From positions 1 to 64,000 of the forward strand of contig NZ_JAUSWN010000011.1 in NCBI RefSeq assembly GCF_030815255.1: a stretch of 64,000 bases of DNA. Reading direction: 5' to 3'. Within the stretch, counting starts at the first letter, position 1. Every line of letters begins with the position of its first letter. The DNA is from Hathewaya limosa. Its GTDB lineage: Bacteria > Bacillota > Clostridia > Clostridiales > Clostridiaceae. A model generated the notes under the pieces. That model was not told where the DNA came from, ran no database searches, and saw nothing but the letters and a program-made list of their open reading frames with translations. Positions 55,450-64,000 of this stretch are shown in pieces. The position numbers and the translations under genes are program-made.

Positions 55450-55806
55450 ATGACTAAATACAATAATAAATTCATTAATAATATTAATTGTTATATATTA
55501 GGACGAGCTATATCTTCCTTTGGAACTCAAATATATAATTTTATATTAGCATTATATATTTTGAAGATAACAGGTACAGCTCTAACATTTGCAATTACAT
55601 TAGTTCTTTCTATAATTCCTCGAATCATACTAGGTCCAATTGCCGGTATATTAGTAGATAGATTAGATCGAAAAAAGATAATAGTTATTACTGATATATT
55701 ATGTGGAATTATAATGCTCTTATTATATCTATATATGTTAAATCATAATATAAATATAATTTTAACTTTAGTTTTGTCATCTAATAAGCATTTAAAAACT
55801 CTTTAA
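55450..55806 (+). pseudogene. N-terminal fragment of an MFS transporter
   Basis: The 118-residue frame starts well (AAGGTG before ATG) and reads like an MFS_3-type exporter: FINNINCYILGRAISSFGTQIYNFILALYILKITG, then GPIAGILVDRLDRKK. It has about four helices, then ends in SSNKHLKTL; the family has about 400 residues and 12 helices. No C-terminal half follows. This is a truncated gene. Confidence 0.75.
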
Positions 55807-55821
55807 TTATGTTCTAGAAGA

Positions 55822-55862
55822 AAAAATACCGTATATTCAATTTTGAATAATACGGTATTTTT
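55822..55862. terminator. Bidirectional terminator
   Basis: AAAATACCGTAT pairs with ATACGGTATTTT between the transporter fragment and the lipoprotein gene. Confidence 0.78.
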
Positions 55863-55875
55863 ATCATTATATTAT

Positions 55876-56856
55876 TTATTTCATTAATTTATCATTTTCC
55901 ATTATAATTGGAGCTGGAAGAGGCATATTACCTTCTGTAGTTATTAATCTATCAAACATATAACTTCTTAAATCCTTTTTATTTTTAAATTTAGTTACTT
56001 GGAATGGCATAGCGGGGCTATACTTTTCTATAAATAATATTTCATCTCCATTTTTAACTGAAATACCAGCATGTCCAACATATGTATCCTTAAGATCCTG
56101 ATCTTTAATAAATCCATTAATTAAAGTTACATCTTTATTTTCACTAAATTTAATTCCTCTTTTTTTCCATGTATCACTTATTAATTTCACCATTTGATCA
56201 TCATTTCCAAATTTCTCAACTTTAATAGTTGAAAATATTTTCTTAAATGTCTCAACGTTTGATTTAGTAAAATTACTCTTCTTAGCAATTGGATTTTCAT
56301 CTATCATGGCAAGATCCATACCTAAATTAGATATATCTCCATTAAACTTTGTATCAGCAGATTTCACAAAATCTCTAAATAAACTAAAAGCTGATAATCT
56401 ACAATTAATGTCTATGTATTTATGAGACTTTGTCCATTTATCTGTGAAAGCTCCTATATCATATGATACCTGTGACTTATTAGTTGTACTGAAACCGGAC
56501 TTATTAACTAAATCATTTTTATATAATTTATTATAATCATTTATTAATTCAAAATAGTTATTTATATATTTTACATTGATTTTATTCTTCTCTAATACTT
56601 GTTTTGCTTCATTTTGAGTCTTTTTATCTATCAAATTACTATAATTTAATGAAGTATAACTTGGTTTAGCAATTTTATTTTTATTTCCTAATGATTCTTT
56701 AATGTTATCTTGTTTCTTTGGTTCTACTTGTTTCTTTTGCTGTACATTAGCCTTTTCATTTTTAGATACACTTACTTTAGCACATCCAGTTAAAGATATT
56801 ATTGTAGATGCTACCATCATACTTGCTAAAAGTATTGTTAAAGCTTTCTTTTTCAT
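55876..56856 (-). CDS. DUF4300 family lipoprotein
   Basis: The 326-residue product has a signal peptide with lipobox (SLTGC, Cys25), a polar linker and a DUF4300-like domain: LNYSNLIDKKTQNEAKQVL, YIDINCRLSAFSLFRDF, FKKIFSTIKVEKFGN and YVGHAGISVKNGDEILFIEKYSP. Found in clostridia and streptococci; function unknown. It lies between spoIIM-region genes and the spo0A remnant. Confidence 0.78.
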   Translation of the reverse strand: MKKKALTILLASMMVASTIISLTGCAKVSVSKNEKANVQQKKQVEPKKQDNIKESLGNKNKIAKPSYTSLNYSNLIDKKTQNEAKQVLEKNKINVKYINNYFELINDYNKLYKNDLVNKSGFSTTNKSQVSYDIGAFTDKWTKSHKYIDINCRLSAFSLFRDFVKSADTKFNGDISNLGMDLAMIDENPIAKKSNFTKSNVETFKKIFSTIKVEKFGNDDQMVKLISDTWKKRGIKFSENKDVTLINGFIKDQDLKDTYVGHAGISVKNGDEILFIEKYSPAMPFQVTKFKNKKDLRSYMFDRLITTEGNMPLPAPIIMENDKLMK

Positions 56857-57231
56857 ACGAGACCCTCCGGTATATTCTGAGTAAATTTTTTATTTGCTCT
56901 ATAAATATACACTATTTTTTAAATAAGTATCGTTACAAAAGTGCTACAAAAATATTACAAATAAATTTCAAATTTATAAAAATAAACTTTATTACAATAT
57001 ATATTTTTTCCTATATTTAACTTTGACTTTAACAATATAATTTTTATAATTTTATACTATAAATTTTAAACATAAAAAATACACTCCTTATTTTACTTAA
57101 TTAAAAATAATAAATAAAAAGTGTATTCATGTAGTGATTTTTTTAATTTGTTGCAATATTTTTCTAAAAACTATATGTATTTTTAAAAATTTATTGCTAT
57201 TATTTGTGTCCACTTTCTTGATATCACGACC
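56857..57231. other. Intergenic region downstream of spo0A fragment
   Basis: No gene is seen. AATACACT at about 57079 can pair with AGTGTATT at about 57119 over a long loop; this may be the old spo0A terminator. Confidence 0.4.
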
Positions 57232-57326
57232 TTAGCCTACTCTATTTTTAAGTCTAAGCTTGTCTGCTACCATTGCTATAAATTCACTATTAGTTGGTTT
57301 GCCTTTATCATTGTGGATAGTATAGA
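57232..57326 (-). pseudogene. spo0A: 3' end of spo0A
   Basis: The minus strand encodes YTIHNDKGKPTNSEFIAM and on to VADKLRLKNRVG followed by TAA at 57232-57234. This is the unmistakable C-terminal end of the sporulation regulator Spo0A (GKPTNSEFIAMVADKLRL). Upstream of Tyr the similarity stops and the frame closes at a TAA a few codons earlier (about 57353). The remaining ~240 codons are not in the window, and phage-like sequence begins here instead. Either spo0A is split, or this is a displaced 3' end left by an element that brought its own copy. Confidence 0.88.
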
Positions 57327-57490
57327 ACGTAGTAATATCAATGCTTTACGTAATTTATATATAATAAAACTTCATTAAATTTTTCTTTGTTTATAAGATT
57401 TCATGCATTTTATTCATACACTCATAATATACCCATATTAAAATAAAATCAATAGTTTTCTGAAAACTTTAATAAAAAATATTTACCTAG
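57327..57490. other. Left boundary of the second phage element
   Basis: AT-rich sequence between the spo0A fragment and the first phage gene. It holds a perfect 15-bp palindrome AGTTTTCTGAAAACT (57454-57468). One attachment site should lie near 57318-57330; its partner is beyond the window, so the core cannot be defined. Confidence 0.55.
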
Positions 57491-57491
57491 A

Positions 57492-58637
57492 TTACAAAGC
57501 TCCGACTATTTTTATTTCTTTTTCAACTAAAATAGTTTCTTCTTTAACTACTTGTAATTTAATAGTTTGTCCTATTAGACTTCTATTCTTACAATATAAA
57601 ATACAACTTTGATTATCTGATTTTTTAATAGTTACACTACAATTATCAACTTTCCATGATATATCTTTTATTTCCTTATCTAGTTTAAATTCTGTATATC
57701 TTTGAAGTTTTAATTTATCATCACCTATAATTACTGTTTTCTGAACCTCTTTTGCTTTAACTTCAATATTATAAGTTTTAATATAATTATAATATGTAAT
57801 GGTTATAGTTGCATTACCTTCTTTAATAGCATCAATATATATCTTTTGATATTTAATTTTAACATTAACAACATTATTATCAATAGTAGTTACTTTACAC
57901 GCTAAAGCATCTCCAGAAAACATATCATTTTTTAATACTTCATATGTTATTACTTGATTATCGCCTTCTAGCATATTAGTTTTAATACTTTCAGATAACT
58001 TAACCTCATATGTATCTGTTGGCTCTGTTGGTGTAATATCTGGTTTAGATGGTTCTATTGGTGTATTAATTGTATTATCTAATCCTTTAAATTCTATAGT
58101 ATTATCAAAATTCTTTTCCTTATCTTGATCTACATTTAAATCTCTTTCTACATTATATATAGTTATATTTTTACTATAAGCCTTATTTTCAGATTTAACT
58201 ATCCATGCTTGACCATTTAATACAAATCTACAATTTACAAGACTATCCTTGATAAAAGGACTATACATTATTAATTTTGTATTATCATATTGTACCATTG
58301 TTTCATTCATTTTTAATACAATATCTTTAAAAAATACAGGTACTTCTATTTTATTAATTTTTATTGTATGTGTAAAGTCTTGTATTATAAATCTTGTATA
58401 AATATTATTAAAAGATTTATCTACTTGCATAACCATATATAACTTTTTATCAAATTCTAATAAATATCCTTGTTCTATTTGCTCTGTATTAGCAGCTAAC
58501 ACATATTTTATATCTTGGTTACCTTTTAAATCCTTAATTTCCCTAAATATAACTTTAATTTTTTTGCTCTGATTAACTATACACTCTTTACCTTGTCTTT
58601 TAAGCATATTGTTAAAATGATTAAGTAATGTATTCAT
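57492..58637 (-). CDS. Phage structural protein with Ig-like C-terminus
   Basis: I start it at MNTLLNHFNNMLKRQG, where GAAGGTG lies upstream; an open frame reaches 58676. The N-terminal ~130 residues (KKIKVIFREIKDLKG, GYLLEFDKKLYMVMQVD, YTRFIIQDFTHTIKI) look like a small phage head-tail joining domain. After a Pro/Thr linker (EPSKPDITPTEPTDTYE, about 200) come repeats like bacterial Ig-like domains (KEGNATITITYYNYIKTYNIEV). It may sit on the particle surface. Assignment is tentative. Confidence 0.55.
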   Translation of the reverse strand: MNTLLNHFNNMLKRQGKECIVNQSKKIKVIFREIKDLKGNQDIKYVLAANTEQIEQGYLLEFDKKLYMVMQVDKSFNNIYTRFIIQDFTHTIKINKIEVPVFFKDIVLKMNETMVQYDNTKLIMYSPFIKDSLVNCRFVLNGQAWIVKSENKAYSKNITIYNVERDLNVDQDKEKNFDNTIEFKGLDNTINTPIEPSKPDITPTEPTDTYEVKLSESIKTNMLEGDNQVITYEVLKNDMFSGDALACKVTTIDNNVVNVKIKYQKIYIDAIKEGNATITITYYNYIKTYNIEVKAKEVQKTVIIGDDKLKLQRYTEFKLDKEIKDISWKVDNCSVTIKKSDNQSCILYCKNRSLIGQTIKLQVVKEETILVEKEIKIVGAL

Positions 58638-58641
58638 ATTA

Positions 58642-58992
58642 TCACCTTCTACCTTTTGAAAATAGCATACTTGCATTTGAGTAAGATTCTTCTGTTAAAG
58701 GTAAACTTGCAATTCTTTGTTTAATATCATTTATTCTTTGTCTTAATATTTTATACGCTTCTCCTGTAGATAATCCTATAGTTTCATCTGTAACTTTTCT
58801 CATCAAGTCCACATCATTCGCAACTGATTCTAATATATCTACTATTGCAAGTAATAAATTTCTTTGCATAGTTTCTTTTTTATACTCATCATCAAATTTT
58901 AATTCATTTTCTGATAAATACATTTTATATGTATCATCTTCAAAATAATCTTTATTATTTAATTCTATTTTTAACCTTTCTAATACTTTCAT
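58642..58992 (-). CDS. Phage head-tail connector-like protein
   Basis: The 116-residue helical product (MYLSENELKFDDEYKKETMQ, LLAIVDILESVANDVDLMRKV, LSTGEAYKILRQRINDIKQRI) resembles small connector proteins that follow capsid genes in some phages. AAGGAGG precedes the ATG. It abuts the Ig-like gene. Confidence 0.65.
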   Translation of the reverse strand: MKVLERLKIELNNKDYFEDDTYKMYLSENELKFDDEYKKETMQRNLLLAIVDILESVANDVDLMRKVTDETIGLSTGEAYKILRQRINDIKQRIASLPLTEESYSNASMLFSKGRR

Positions 58993-59022
58993 GCTTTAAA
59001 CCTCCTTTAAATTGTATAAAAA

Positions 59023-59044
59023 AAGAACACCCTAAAGTGTTCTT
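59023..59044 (-). terminator. Intrinsic terminator
   Basis: AAGAACAC pairs with GTGTTCTT around a 6-base loop, then a run of T on the minus strand. It ends the 271-residue gene. Confidence 0.8.
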
Positions 59045-59053
59045 AATATATTT

Positions 59054-59869
59054 TTATTCAAATTTCCAACTATATCCCATATTAGTTTCAATTTTTAATC
59101 TATACCAGCCATCTTCTAGTACAGATACTTCTCCAGCAAAATTTCCTTTTCCTATTTCATTAATTAATAATTTTTCGCCTAAATGTACTATAACATTACT
59201 ATCTTCTCCATTACTTACATTAATCTTAAAAATATAACTCTTTCCAGCTAACAAATAAACTTTCCATATCTTTAAATTATCCGAATTGGTAATAAGTTGT
59301 GGTTTGTAATTATTTTGTTCTACCACATTTTTTTCTTTTACATTCTCAACATAATTTTTATTTTCTAATTTAATACATTGTTTTTGCAAATTTAATAATC
59401 TTGTATCATCATAATTAAAAGATAATGTATTTGAAATTAATTCTTTTGCCTGTTTTATTTTATTTTCTTTAATTAATTTATCTATTTCTTTATAACTATT
59501 ATTTACAGTATCATTAACAAGTTTTATTGCTTTTTCTTTTTCCGTTTTATTTTCAAGTTTATCAAAATAAACTTTTGCTAAACTATAATTTTTTTTATTC
59601 ATTTCATCTATAAAGTTATTATAATCATAATGTTTAGCATTATCAATTGATTTTTTTAAATCTGCAACTTCTTGACAATCTCTTAATTTTTGAGCTTTAT
59701 TAGCATATTTTAAAGCTTCATCATAATTTTTATTTATAATTTCATCATTTGCTTCTACTATATAATCTGTATATTCAGTTAGTGCAAAATAATCTTTCAT
59801 ACTTATCATAAATCCTATAATTGCTATTATAATAATAACCAATACCCCTATAATTATTTTCTTTTTCAT
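59054..59869 (-). CDS. Membrane-anchored repeat protein, 271 residues
   Basis: The product has an N-terminal membrane anchor (about 4-23: KIIIGVLVIIIIAIIGFMIS), then a helical region with TPR-like spacing (NKNYDEALKYANKAQKL, NYSLAKVYFDKLENK, KIKQAKELISNTLSF) and a C-terminal beta domain (about 190-271: WKVYLLAGKSYIFKINVS, GWYRLKIETNMGYSW). It looks like cargo and not a virion part, with its own terminator. Function unknown; it may act at the cell surface of the lysogen. Confidence 0.6.
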   Translation of the reverse strand: MKKKIIIGVLVIIIIAIIGFMISMKDYFALTEYTDYIVEANDEIINKNYDEALKYANKAQKLRDCQEVADLKKSIDNAKHYDYNNFIDEMNKKNYSLAKVYFDKLENKTEKEKAIKLVNDTVNNSYKEIDKLIKENKIKQAKELISNTLSFNYDDTRLLNLQKQCIKLENKNYVENVKEKNVVEQNNYKPQLITNSDNLKIWKVYLLAGKSYIFKINVSNGEDSNVIVHLGEKLLINEIGKGNFAGEVSVLEDGWYRLKIETNMGYSWKFE

Positions 59870-59951
59870 TTCTCACCTATCCCCTTTTGCAAAAATATAT
59901 GTACAAATTAAATATTAATACAAAGTTTGAAAAATGTAAATATTTATACTC

Positions 59952-60203
59952 TTATATATTTTCTTTTATATCTTCTATATCTTTTTCAATCTTCTCTAAT
60001 CTATTATTATTTAATGATAGATTACTTATAATATCCTGATTTCTCTGTATAGTTTCATTCAGGAGTTGTTCTCTTTTCTTATTATCTTGTTGAACTTCTG
60101 ATACAAATTCTTTAAAATCTTTTCTTTGATAAAACCAAAATACAAAGAAAGCTCCAACAACTGGAGAAAACTTAAACAGATTTATTAAAATTTCACTTTC
60201 CAT
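59952..60203 (-). CDS. BhlA/UviB-like holin
   Basis: The 83-residue product has an N-terminal membrane helix (about 4-24: ILINLFKFSPVVGAFFVFWFY) followed by a charged coiled coil (EFVSEVQQDNKKREQLLNETIQRN), the pattern of BhlA/UviB holin-like peptides used by phages and bacteriocin loci. Confidence 0.8.
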   Translation of the reverse strand: MESEILINLFKFSPVVGAFFVFWFYQRKDFKEFVSEVQQDNKKREQLLNETIQRNQDIISNLSLNNNRLEKIEKDIEDIKENI

Positions 60204-61298
60204 AATTTTTTACCTCATACTTTCTTATAAATTCACCTCTTTTAATTTAATAATTTTAACTTATATTATTGCTATCACTCAAAATGATAGCGACAACCAA
60301 ATGGTGGTTAGTGATAACGAGAACCAAATGGAGCCGTCCGATTATTTTATCTACATAGATAGCGATAAAATTTTACTGTGGGAATATTTTATATTAGTTA
60401 CCACATCTTTTCTGTAAAAGGGGTAATGACTATCCATGTCGAAATCAAATTTAAATTCTAATTCTATAAATAATTCTTATTTTCGTATCTATTTCCAATT
60501 TATAGTGTACTATCACTCTGTATATATCTAAAACGTTCCAAAATCAATTCTAAGACTCTTAAATATTCATGTATACCAATTACACTACCTTCAATATTTT
60601 AACCTCTTAAAATAGATATTGTAAGGTCGATATTGAAGTAACTACAGTTGTATAATTTTCCATTCTAATTTCATTCCATTTATTTCTAATATTATGAATG
60701 ATATATTAATAATTAACATTTTTATTTACATTTTATTAACCGAATTATACTCATTTTTCTATTAAATTAAATAATGACATCATTCATAACCTCTTAAAAC
60801 CCTAAACCTATTGATATATCTACATTGTACTAGTTTTTATATATTTATATAATGACGCGAAATCATTATTTAACGACATTATTTAGACTATGATTCAATT
60901 TGAATACGAATGATTATATTTTATATTATGTATATAGTTCGTATAACCACCTTTTAACTTTTTATTCCATTTAATAGGTGATAACTATATTTTTAAATTA
61001 TTTTTAATCAAACTATACTAATAATTAATAAAATAAGTTGGATATAATTGTATTTTACATTAATTACCTTGGAAATAAGTGTATATTTGTAATTTAAATT
61101 AAGATATATTGCTTAATAGTGGGAACATAACTGTCCTATTATAGAACAACTGTTCCCCTAACTATTAACCTATACTTATGACACCACTTATGACACCGTT
61201 ATAACTTGCATATACTCTATACTTACAAGCAATTTACATTCCCCAAGATTGGAGAATATCTATACTTATGACACTAAGTTATGACACCACTAATATAT
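60204..61298. other. 1.1-kb gene-free region in phage element 2
   Basis: No coding frame is supported. It carries near-repeats of GATARCGASAACCAAATGG (60286-60304, 60313-60331), a GGGAACA/TGTTCCC inverted repeat (about 61119-61157), four copies of TTATGACAC (about 61176, 61188, 61266, 61278) and a palindrome around ATTCCCCAAGATTGGAGAAT (61238-61257). In a normal phage the capsid genes would lie here, so it may be decayed or regulatory DNA. Confidence 0.55.
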
Positions 61299-62609
61299 CT
61301 ACTCATCACACTTTGTATCGTCTATATTCCCTTCTCTCTGTAATCTTTGCAACTCTTGTATTTTATCTTTTGTTATATCACTTTTTTCTATAATACTTTC
61401 TACGCTAATTGCTCCTACACTTCTTTGTTTTGTTAAGTTATCTATTAATTCAGATTGATTAACAGGTCTACTATAATTAAATTCTACGTCTATATACTCA
61501 TTATCTTTAAATCTAATTCCATTTAATTCTAATAACTTATCTATAATTCTAAATCTATTTTGAATTCCTTTTCTGATCCATTTCTCATTAATCATCGCTA
61601 ATACATCTGCTAATTGATATAACAATTTTAATGATACTTCGCTCACGTTCGCAACGTTAGCGTTACCTGTTGCTATACTTGGCATATGTGCTATAAAGTT
61701 TAATTGTTGTTGTATCTTATCTATGTATAATTTAATTGAATTATAATCTAATTGTGCATTTTTAAAATTAAAATCTCCTGTATCTAGGTTAATACTATAA
61801 CCTACTGCATCTGAATCTATTGTACCTTCTATAGTTTGTCCGACGCTTACACCAATAGGACTTAAACTTAAAGTATATATACTATCTCCCATTTTACTTA
61901 ATATATCTTCCATTTCATCCAAGCATGGTTTAATATCTTGTAGTATGCTTGTACCAAAATGATTATATTCACTCTCACAATTGGAATAGTGTATAGGTAA
62001 ACCACTTACATTGTTATTTTCATTTTCTAAATGTAATTCTCCACCTTCATTATTCCAATATTGTACTTTGTTTGGATAATAGATATAATAATAACTTATA
62101 TTATTTAGTGCATTAGTCCAATGTTCTATAAATCCTATATACTCCCCTGTATCTTCAGAATATATTGGGTATCCATCTTCTGGACTAATTAACTTACTTT
62201 TAATAACTCCATTTTGTATATATACATATTCATATACATCTGCATACTTTAAGCAATTAATAAGTATATTAAAATCTGTATTGTGAAAATTACCTTTTCT
62301 ATATATCTTTTCATATTCTTGTACCTTTTTTTCGCTACCTATTAAAGATATATCCTTTCCTAGCAAATATGTAGAATGAAAATTTAATATTGTTTTTGCT
62401 TGTTGTAATATCAATTTCTTAGTTATATACTGCTCTTTTTTCCATTTAAAATCTTTTCTTTGTAAAATCTTATGGCTACCACTTAAATATTGCTTGTTAT
62501 TAATTACATCTGCAATTCTCCTTAAGTGATAACTTTCTTTTATTTCTTTTGTAAACCAATTATAATTTCCTTCATATTTATCTTGTATATATTGTTCTAA
62601 ATTTTGCAT
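61299..62609 (-). CDS. SPP1-type portal protein
   Basis: The 436-residue product fits SPP1 gp6-like portals: ITKKLILQQAKTILNFHSTYLLGKDI, SPEDGYPIYSEDTGEYIGFI, HYSNCESEYNHFGTSILQDIKP and a C-terminal RSVGAISVESIIEKSDITKDKIQELQRL. It differs from the HK97-type portal of prophage 1, so this is a separate phage lineage. Confidence 0.87.
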   Translation of the reverse strand: MQNLEQYIQDKYEGNYNWFTKEIKESYHLRRIADVINNKQYLSGSHKILQRKDFKWKKEQYITKKLILQQAKTILNFHSTYLLGKDISLIGSEKKVQEYEKIYRKGNFHNTDFNILINCLKYADVYEYVYIQNGVIKSKLISPEDGYPIYSEDTGEYIGFIEHWTNALNNISYYYIYYPNKVQYWNNEGGELHLENENNNVSGLPIHYSNCESEYNHFGTSILQDIKPCLDEMEDILSKMGDSIYTLSLSPIGVSVGQTIEGTIDSDAVGYSINLDTGDFNFKNAQLDYNSIKLYIDKIQQQLNFIAHMPSIATGNANVANVSEVSLKLLYQLADVLAMINEKWIRKGIQNRFRIIDKLLELNGIRFKDNEYIDVEFNYSRPVNQSELIDNLTKQRSVGAISVESIIEKSDITKDKIQELQRLQREGNIDDTKCDE

Positions 62610-63050
62610 AAAAACCTCCTATAATAAATAATCTATAAAACAATAGTTAATATTTTGTAAAATATAGCAACATTTAAAATTCTATAGCATACGCTAGAAG
62701 TGCAACGTAGTAAGCGTAGCTTATGAAGTTCACTTATAGCAACTTAGCATAAGTCTACTTATTTTTAGTAGGCTTATTTTTATATAAAGATTATCTATAT
62801 TTTAAGTAATAATTAACTAATTTATATATATAACTGACTAAGTTTAAATTAGTCAGTTAAAAACTGATACACATAATCTGTGTAACAGACATATAATATA
62901 TAAATACATATTTCTCTATAAAAATAGAGTTTCGGAATCTGAAAATCCGAATTTTTACCAAGGTCGCCCTAAATTGGGGCGTTGCCACTTTTGGCTATAC
63001 CCTTCCAATTGGGTTTCTCCACATATGGCGAATATGACGAATGTGGTAAT
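62610..63050. other. Gap with consecutive hairpins between terminase and portal
   Basis: No gene is supported. After a stem ATAAGTCTAC/GTAGGCTTAT (62749-62777), six short stems follow in a row: CTCTAT/ATAGAG (62914-62929), TTCGGA/TCCGAA (62931-62951), CGCCC/GGGCG (62965-62981), GCCA/TGGC (62984-62995), ACCC/GGGT (62999-63014) and CCACAT/ATGTGG (63019-63046). The block is GC-richer than its surroundings. Confidence 0.55.
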
Positions 63051-64000
63051 TTACATCTGATAATAAAATTTATTTAAGCGACTAACTATTGCAAGAGCCA
63101 TAGCCATTACTGTATCATCATGGCTACCACTAATAGCACCCATACTACCATTATCATTAATTTCAAAAACTTTCATCTCTTGCAATAGCGTTCTACTATT
63201 AATTAATAGTTGACCTTTTTCAAACAACTCTACGAAATTATTAATTATAATACTCTTACTTTTACTATTAGTATCAAATCCAACGTTCCATATAGTTCTG
63301 TTAAACTGGTCATAGGTTTTATATTTAGTCATATTCATGTATTTAAATTCATAGCGTAGACGTTCTATTACAGAATGTCCACCACTTGCTTTCTCTATCG
63401 TTAGCAATCCGTTATTATAATATCTACCTAATACATTAATAATTTCTGCCATTTTATATGGTTTTATATTATTATTTCTAAATTCTAAAACTTGTTCATT
63501 ATCTTTATCTAAAACTTGTATTACACTATAGTCTTTGCCTACACCTTCACTTAAATCTGCTCCTATGTAATAACGTTCTCCAACTTTAGGAATTTGCCAT
63601 ATTTTAATACTATTTCTATATACCTTTAATAAATTAGGTAAACCAACTATATTCTTAATATCTAATTCTTTATTTTTATTATTAATAATTGCTTTTTCTG
63701 TATCTGTAATTTTCTTATTATTAAATACAGATGCACCTGTGCTTATAAACGCTTCTAAATCTGTACTTGGATATTCTTGGTGGAAAGCATCTAATCCTGT
63801 ACTAGCAACTTTTAACCTACGCCACATAAGTTGTTCTATTGTTGCACCTAATTTAAATAATTCTTGTTCTTCTTCATCTAATTCAAGTTGAGAAAGTATT
63901 TTACCATTATTCCTAGCCTTATATATTTTTATACTATTCTCATAGTCCTTTTTAAATAAAGATGATCCATTAATCCAATTAAAGAAAAATGATTTATAAC
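63051..64000 (-). CDS. Terminase large subunit, C-terminal part (runs off window)
   Basis: The open frame continues past the window end (upstream codons read FFFNWINGSSLFKKDYENS, then GKILSQLELDEEEQELFKLG before MWRRLKVAS). The visible part ends the ATPase and holds the RNase H-like nuclease: YIGADLSEGVGKDYSVIQV (Asp), LLTIEKASGGHSVIERL (Glu) and SHDDTVMAMALAI (Asp). It differs from the prophage 1 terminase. The portal gene follows after a 440-base gap. Confidence 0.88.
   Translation of the reverse strand, partial: YKSFFFNWINGSSLFKKDYENSIKIYKARNNGKILSQLELDEEEQELFKLGATIEQLMWRRLKVASTGLDAFHQEYPSTDLEAFISTGASVFNNKKITDTEKAIINNKNKELDIKNIVGLPNLLKVYRNSIKIWQIPKVGERYYIGADLSEGVGKDYSVIQVLDKDNEQVLEFRNNNIKPYKMAEIINVLGRYYNNGLLTIEKASGGHSVIERLRYEFKYMNMTKYKTYDQFNRTIWNVGFDTNSKSKSIIINNFVELFEKGQLLINSRTLLQEMKVFEINDNGSMGAISGSHDDTVMAMALAIVSRLNKFYYQM

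Overview
This is AT-rich DNA from a spore-forming Clostridium, probably Clostridium sensu stricto; I cannot name the species. Evidence: a host gene run matching the clostridial neighbourhood next to spo0A (ytfJ, scpB, scpA, dacF, pyrimidine-nucleoside phosphorylase, deoB, a small membrane gene, spoIIM, a Nudix hydrolase, then the 3' end of spo0A), very low GC, strong GGAGG-type ribosome sites and A/T-rich terminators.

Layout. (1) 1-3.4 kb: small host genes of unknown role on the minus strand, including a broken phospholipase-C-like gene. (2) 3.7-5.0 kb and 40.8-41.8 kb: a two-gene redox operon (PyrK-like FAD/NAD/2Fe-2S reductase plus FAD-dependent oxidoreductase). Its second gene is split after codon 86 by a ~35.8 kb prophage. 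Joining the halves at the 8-bp core CATGCATG restores an in-frame ~425-residue protein, which fixes attL (4994-5001) and attR (40796-40803). (3) 5.0-40.8 kb: a complete-looking siphovirus-type prophage. From attL it carries an ornithine cyclodeaminase cargo gene, lysis genes (amidase, holin), baseplate/tail genes, a tape measure gene split by a group I intron with an HNH endonuclease, tail chaperones with a -1 frameshift site, HK97-type head genes, terminases, an XerC-like recombinase, small early genes, two separate repressor/operator modules, a 186-bp tandem repeat array, a four-gene cassette (MORC-type ATPase/histidine kinase, receiver protein, HNH nuclease, N6-adenine methyltransferase), and a large serine integrase behind a LexA-type box. 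(4) 41.9-57.2 kb: host genes. (5) ~57.33 kb to the window end: part of a second phage element (connector-like genes, UviB-like holin, portal, terminase). It begins inside, or at, the 3' end of spo0A; its far end is outside the window.

How it works together. The first prophage is expressed mostly leftward from its immunity region. Ornithine cyclodeaminase has its own near-consensus promoter and hairpin-rich leader, so it is probably expressed in the lysogen. The integrase promoter carries a LexA-like box, which suggests DNA damage triggers excision and repair of the split oxidoreductase gene. The MORC-kinase/receiver/HNH/methyltransferase cassette is the best candidate for an uncharacterised system: a phosphorelay-linked restriction-modification or phage-defence module. 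The second element's junction at spo0A raises the question of whether sporulation depends on its excision, or whether it carries a substitute spo0A 3' end.
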